From Verrucomicrobiales bacterium (GTDB lineage: Bacteria > Verrucomicrobiota > Verrucomicrobiae > Limisphaerales > UBA1100): 64,000 nucleotides of DNA. The notes under the pieces are model-generated. The model saw nothing but the letters and a program-made list of their open reading frames with translations, did no database searches and had not been told where the DNA came from. The number at the start of each line of letters is the position of its first letter. Positions within the stretch are counted from its first letter, which is position 1. Of the stretch, positions 60,262 through 64,000 are shown piece after piece. The stretch is from assembly GCA_002721895.1 (NCBI GenBank), contig PBLV01000057.1, positions 1 to 64,000 on the forward strand, in the 5' to 3' direction. The position numbers and the translations under genes are program-made.

Positions 60262-61993
60262 CAATCAATTTTTCTATCTTTATCGTGTATGTGACGCCGT
60301 TTAGTTCGAAATATGCCGGATAACGCTCATTGTCCACAACTCTTAGTAAATCAAACTGTTCAGCTATCGACTTTTGCACATCCAGCCTACTTTCTTTTTT
60401 AGTTCTTTTTCTATAAAATGTTTCCTCGCCTTTTTGAGGCATTCCTTCCGCGATAATATCAGGGTATTTTCTTACAAATTGAGAACAGATCTTGAAAGTG
60501 TATTTCGCTTGCCGGGCTCGCATTTCATCAATTAGCTCTGATCCATTAAAATATATATTATCTCTTAAATAAATAATCCCACTGTCTATATATTTTCCAG
60601 CTTCCAGCAACGTTATTGGAATAGTGTTTTTACCCTCTAAAACTTGCCAGGTTAAAGGAGACCACCCTTTCCCCTCCGGCAAATTGCTCTCATGTACAAC
60701 TAAATTGTTTTTATTTCTACGCATAATCTCCTCTTTCATTATTTGGCTACATCCCAACAGAAAACACAGGTCTCCAGAGGTGACCTTACTAATGTCATGT
60801 TGCCATCTCAAATCGTGCCCTCCATCTTGCATCTGCTCTATAAATGACGGCATATATGAATTGATCCAGCTGTCCCCATCGGAGACAATAGTAATTTTAA
60901 GTGATGATTTCATTAGGATTTCTGCCACCTTTATACTTCCTTTTCCTTCCGTTAATCTGGAAAGATGAACGGACTCTTTTTGCAGGGTATCTCGGCAAGA
61001 AATCTTTCTCAACAATGCTTGCTTAAGCATCCCCTCATCCACTTGACAAGCAACCCCCAAATGGGTTGTATATTTATGCGTTATCAAGTCCTTAACTAGA
61101 ACTTGATGATTTTCTGAAAATCCAATTGTAATCGCAGGAAGCCCTAGGCACGCTCTTTCCCAAGTATTTACCCCGACTGAACCTATGCCCAGATCTGCCC
61201 TAGCCATCTTAGAAGAAATATTATTCACTTGAACGTGTAACTCACAGTTTTCTCGTGCCTGAACCATTTCCTGAACCTCGTCTCTATGGATGTTACTCTG
61301 GCCTATTACAACATCTACGGTTAAGTGAGCTAGATCGGATTCTGATAATACTTTTAGGGCCATTCCTGTTAGGTTGTAAGGGTCAACGCCTCCAAAAAAT
61401 ACAAAAATACGCTCTACCCCCCCTGACCTGGGCTCCCTCCTCCTTCTGGCCTCTAAAAATTCTGATCTTAATAATGCATATTCAGGACCTAAAAGTCTTT
61501 TGCAGCTCTTAGAAACAAGATAGCTGTAACGATCTTCCATATTCTCAAACCAATTTTGGTCCAGCAATATATCGCAATCGTGATTGCGATTGGCCAGATC
61601 GTCTATCACCATAATATTCTGGACATAAGGGCTTATTAATTTTTCCCATCTTTCCCCAATTGAATAATGGTCTACCACCATCCAATCGAATTGGCTATTT
61701 CCCATAGCTTGAATGGTTTCTCTAGCATCTTGCTCTTCCGAAACGCCAAGCCATTTGCTGTAATCATCTTTACTATCATGCAATACACCTATGTTTGTCT
61801 CTTCTGATAGAACTAACTCAATTAGCTTAAATTCATGGCCTTTAATAACATCATTAAGGTTTCCCAGATGCCGTCGACATATAAATATTACTACCGCTCC
61901 GTTTTTTCTCAACTGCTCGGCCAGCGTCAGGCATCGCATTACGTGACCACTGCCAATATGGATCGATGCATCTGCTCTGAATATTACTTTCAT
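60248..61993 (-). CDS. pseG: PseG-type UDP-sugar hydrolase fused to a formyltransferase-like domain
   Basis: 581 residues. The first about 365 are PseG-like: RADASIHIGSGHVMRCLTLA with the catalytic His17, then DWMVVDHYSIGERWEKLI and IFVFFGGVDPYNLTGMAL. SVGVNTWERACLGLPAITIG follows. PseG removes UDP from the trideoxy-altrose derivative just before PseI. The last about 210 residues have VVHESNLPEGKGWSPLTWQV and GKYIDSGIIYL, a formyltransferase pattern matching the separate protein at 58.9 kb. It may add a formyl group to the same substrate. The start shares one base with the aminotransferase stop (TAATG). Confidence 0.87.
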   Translation of the reverse strand: MKVIFRADASIHIGSGHVMRCLTLAEQLRKNGAVVIFICRRHLGNLNDVIKGHEFKLIELVLSEETNIGVLHDSKDDYSKWLGVSEEQDARETIQAMGNSQFDWMVVDHYSIGERWEKLISPYVQNIMVIDDLANRNHDCDILLDQNWFENMEDRYSYLVSKSCKRLLGPEYALLRSEFLEARRRREPRSGGVERIFVFFGGVDPYNLTGMALKVLSESDLAHLTVDVVIGQSNIHRDEVQEMVQARENCELHVQVNNISSKMARADLGIGSVGVNTWERACLGLPAITIGFSENHQVLVKDLITHKYTTHLGVACQVDEGMLKQALLRKISCRDTLQKESVHLSRLTEGKGSIKVAEILMKSSLKITIVSDGDSWINSYMPSFIEQMQDGGHDLRWQHDISKVTSGDLCFLLGCSQIMKEEIMRRNKNNLVVHESNLPEGKGWSPLTWQVLEGKNTIPITLLEAGKYIDSGIIYLRDNIYFNGSELIDEMRARQAKYTFKICSQFVRKYPDIIAEGMPQKGEETFYRKRTKKESRLDVQKSIAEQFDLLRVVDNERYPAYFELNGVTYTIKIEKLIDENS

Positions 61994-63303
61994 TAATTGA
62001 GCCTTTTAAAGGCAGCATGGCACACTGGCCCTTCTAAGAGATCATCAATATCTCCTCCATTTTCACACTCTGCGATTCGTGCAAAGACAGGTCTAAGCGC
62101 CTCAAAATAATTATTTAAATTCTGATCCGTATGTTCTGTGCATACATAAACTGAATTGGCCGCTAGAAATCCCTTCTTGAGCATCTCTTGCGTAATGTAT
62201 GTTTTGTAACCCAAATTATTTATGCTCTTAAAACTGAATGTCGGCAATGCAGAGATGCCAGTAATATCCATTCCGATCTTGTTTTCCTGAGCTAACTCTC
62301 TCCAGAGTTTACTTATCTGCGCCCCTGCCTTTGAAATAATTTCCCATGAACGCATTCTTTCCATCACCTCCAGGGTCTTGAGCGCTGCAGCAGGGCCAAT
62401 CCTGTCGGTCCAAAAAGTACTACTTATAAATGTAGTTTGTGCGGCTTCCATTATCTCGTCTCTCCCTATAACAGCAGATATAGCATAGCCGTTTCCTAGC
62501 GCTTTGCCAAAAATAGCCATATCTGGATCAACTCCATATTTCTTGTGCAAACCACCGAATGTTTCCCTAAATCCAGACGTACATTCATCAAATATGAGTA
62601 TTATATTTTTTTCAGTTGCTAACTTGCGCACAGACTCCAAAAATCCATTTGCAGGCTCACAGGAACGGGATACTTCCATCTTGATAATCCCAATATCACT
62701 ATCACCACAAATAAGTTGCTGAAGTTCATCAAAATTATTGTATGCGAAAGGCACTGTAGTTCCTTTAAGCTCAAGCGGAACCCCTCTTGCATTTAATCCA
62801 GGTAACAAATGCCCATCTAAAGTAGTGTCGTCTCCCAGGTTGGCAGAAATATACCAGTCGTGCCACCCATGATAGCCACAAATAGCTACTTTTTGCCTTC
62901 TTCCCGCTGCCCTAGCAATACGAATTGCCATTGCGTTTGCTTCGCCCCCAGTACGAGCAAAGCGGACTTTTCCTGCCCAAGAATGAAGATCCACAAGTCT
63001 CTCTGCCAAATATACCTCCTCAGGGCAATTGAAGGTAGACATGTTTCCTTCATCTACAACTCTCCTTACTTCTGCATCAACTTCCGGATGACCATAACCC
63101 AGGATGTTTGTACCAATTCCCATAATTGAAAAATCAGTGTATTCAACCCCATCCAAATCCCATATTTTACAGCCCTTTGATTCCTTAAAATAAACAGGCC
63201 ATCGATCAGGCAAAAACATTTCCGGCCGCTTTGATAAGAGCATATTACCTCCGGGAATGATTCTTTTTGCTTTAGCCCATAGTTCTTGCCCTTGATTTTT
63301 CAC
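61993..63303 (-). CDS. Class III PLP aminotransferase (glutamate-1-semialdehyde aminomutase-like)
   Basis: 436 residues. PLP lysine is in MAIFGKALGNGYAISAV, with RTGGEANAMAIRIARAAG and GYHGWHDWY for cofactor phosphate and ring, and ILIFDECTSGFRE as the Asp motif. The family normally acts on amino-acid-like substrates, yet here it replaces the DegT-type PseC expected in a pseudaminic locus. It may aminate a keto-sugar or a nonulosonate derivative. The start appears to be GTG at 63303, 6 nt after the cytidylyltransferase stop. Confidence 0.88.
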   Translation of the reverse strand: MKNQGQELWAKAKRIIPGGNMLLSKRPEMFLPDRWPVYFKESKGCKIWDLDGVEYTDFSIMGIGTNILGYGHPEVDAEVRRVVDEGNMSTFNCPEEVYLAERLVDLHSWAGKVRFARTGGEANAMAIRIARAAGRRQKVAICGYHGWHDWYISANLGDDTTLDGHLLPGLNARGVPLELKGTTVPFAYNNFDELQQLICGDSDIGIIKMEVSRSCEPANGFLESVRKLATEKNIILIFDECTSGFRETFGGLHKKYGVDPDMAIFGKALGNGYAISAVIGRDEIMEAAQTTFISSTFWTDRIGPAAALKTLEVMERMRSWEIISKAGAQISKLWRELAQENKIGMDITGISALPTFSFKSINNLGYKTYITQEMLKKGFLAANSVYVCTEHTDQNLNNYFEALRPVFARIAECENGGDIDDLLEGPVCHAAFKRLN

Positions 63304-63309
63304 AAAATA

Positions 63310-64000
63310 CTACAAATACATTTTTGAATAACCAGACTCACAATATCTGGCCACCAATTCTTTCAACGGTATATTCTTATCAATGAATTTAACTATTTTT
63401 ATTGGGTCAATTTGAGGTGCCTCCTCCTGATGGTTACTATATATGGCGCGGCACAAGATTAAATCTTCAGGGTAATCCACAGTCAGGCGAAGATCTTTGC
63501 GCACTAATTCAGTAGGAGGCGGAAGCTCGCCAACCTTAAATATGTCTCGATTTTCTCGAATATATAGCGTGCATAATTCCGACCTATGCTTGTCTTCCCC
63601 ATCTCGGGCAGAGGTCTCCAGTGCAGCTAATTTAATTAGCTCAAATCCACAGCCATCCACCACATTGTCCAAAAATGTCGCATCATTCTCTTCTTTTAAA
63701 TGGAGTTCCCAAGCAGATTGGATTAATTTATAACTTGGGAATGGAGACTCACTAGTGACTCGAAATATATCCGTTCCATTTGCATATTCACCACATTCAA
63801 TCAGTCTAGAAAGAACATTTGTTTCGTCGCCGACGATATACCGAATATTCTTGTTTTCTGCATAGTCTATGTACACATGATTATCTGAACCTTTAGAAAT
63901 TCCGAGAAGTATCTCATTAATAGAAGCAGCTCCTTGCAGGCAATCAATAATATTATCGAGTATTGAAATTCCTTTTTCCACATCTAAATTTTGGAGCGGC
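63310..64000 (-). CDS. SpsF-like cytidylyltransferase, 5' end cut off
   Basis: The frame runs to the right edge, so the N-terminus lies outside the window; the visible part is about 229 residues. It opens with LQNLDVEKGISILDNIIDCL, the region following the family's RLPGK signature, and continues with RYIVGDETNVLSRLIECG, IFRVTSESPFPS and LRLTVDYPEDL. Proteins of this type couple CMP to nonulosonates or transfer related sugar phosphates in spore-coat and polysaccharide loci. Gene order with the aminotransferase, PseG and PseI supports a CMP-nonulosonate role. Confidence 0.82.
   Translation of the reverse strand, partial: PLQNLDVEKGISILDNIIDCLQGAASINEILLGISKGSDNHVYIDYAENKNIRYIVGDETNVLSRLIECGEYANGTDIFRVTSESPFPSYKLIQSAWELHLKEENDATFLDNVVDGCGFELIKLAALETSARDGEDKHRSELCTLYIRENRDIFKVGELPPPTELVRKDLRLTVDYPEDLILCRAIYSNHQEEAPQIDPIKIVKFIDKNIPLKELVARYCESGYSKMYL

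Noticed and set aside
1..64000. tRNA, rRNA, riboswitch, transposase, integrase or attachment site
   Set aside because: None recognised by eye on either strand; the locus shows compositional signs of transfer but no mobility gene in the window.

Overview
The window looks like a chromosomal piece of a Gram-negative PVC-group bacterium, most likely Verrucomicrobiota. This is an inference from three things: a Tat-exported Gfo/Idh/MocA oxidoreductase, an aroA-cmk pair, and large secreted proteins without recognisable relatives, all typical of that group. Kdo genes (kdsA, kdsB) point to an LPS-type outer membrane. No rRNA, tRNA, insertion sequence or CRISPR array was seen.

Region 1 (1-18.3 kb, GC-rich) is mostly housekeeping. 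It holds the 3' part of aroA, cmk, an exported oxidoreductase, ileS, a phospholipid/morphology operon (rodZ-like, pgsA, pgpA), a metallo-beta-lactamase-fold hydrolase, a cyclic-nucleotide-binding protein, an FtsK/SpoIIIE DNA translocase, and two secreted proteins of unknown function, one with six Ig-like repeats. The most striking object is the translocase. Between its membrane anchor and its motor it carries a complete class III nucleotidyl cyclase domain with all six canonical catalytic residues, and a cyclic-nucleotide-binding protein is encoded directly downstream.

Region 2 (18.3 kb to the right edge, about 45 kb) is one surface-polysaccharide locus, entirely on the minus strand. Most genes are separated by a few bases or overlap as ATGA, GTGA, TTGA or TAATG. 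Read in the direction of transcription (right to left) it has these blocks. (a) A pseudaminic/legionaminic-type nonulosonate block with a cytidylyltransferase, class III aminotransferase, PseG-formyltransferase fusion, PIG-L deacetylase, formyltransferase and PseI. (b) A decoration block with a PhyH oxygenase, methyltransferases, a Cys-less asparagine-synthase homologue, a NodU carbamoyltransferase, an SGNH hydrolase and two tiny membrane proteins. (c) A Kdo-like block with kdsA, an orphan CBS protein, a putative sugar methyltransferase, kdsB, two SDRs and an HpcH aldolase. (d) Glycosyltransferases and a CapE/FnlA-type dehydratase. (e) A WbpB/E/G/I plus HisH/HisF block of the kind that makes acetamidino-uronic acids. 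(f) A terminal block with aminotransferase, E1 alpha/beta pair, lipid-linked initiating sugar transferase and FlaA1/CapD-type dehydratase. No flippase, polymerase or ABC exporter is visible, so export must be encoded elsewhere.

Base composition changes sharply inside the locus. Hand counts of single 60-base lines gave GC of about 68% at 1021, 53% at 22621, 27% at 38281, 52% at 42901 and 28% at 53521. This mosaic suggests assembly from several sources. Two near-identical minus-strand terminators (20.2 and 24.0 kb) interrupt the distal part of the locus.
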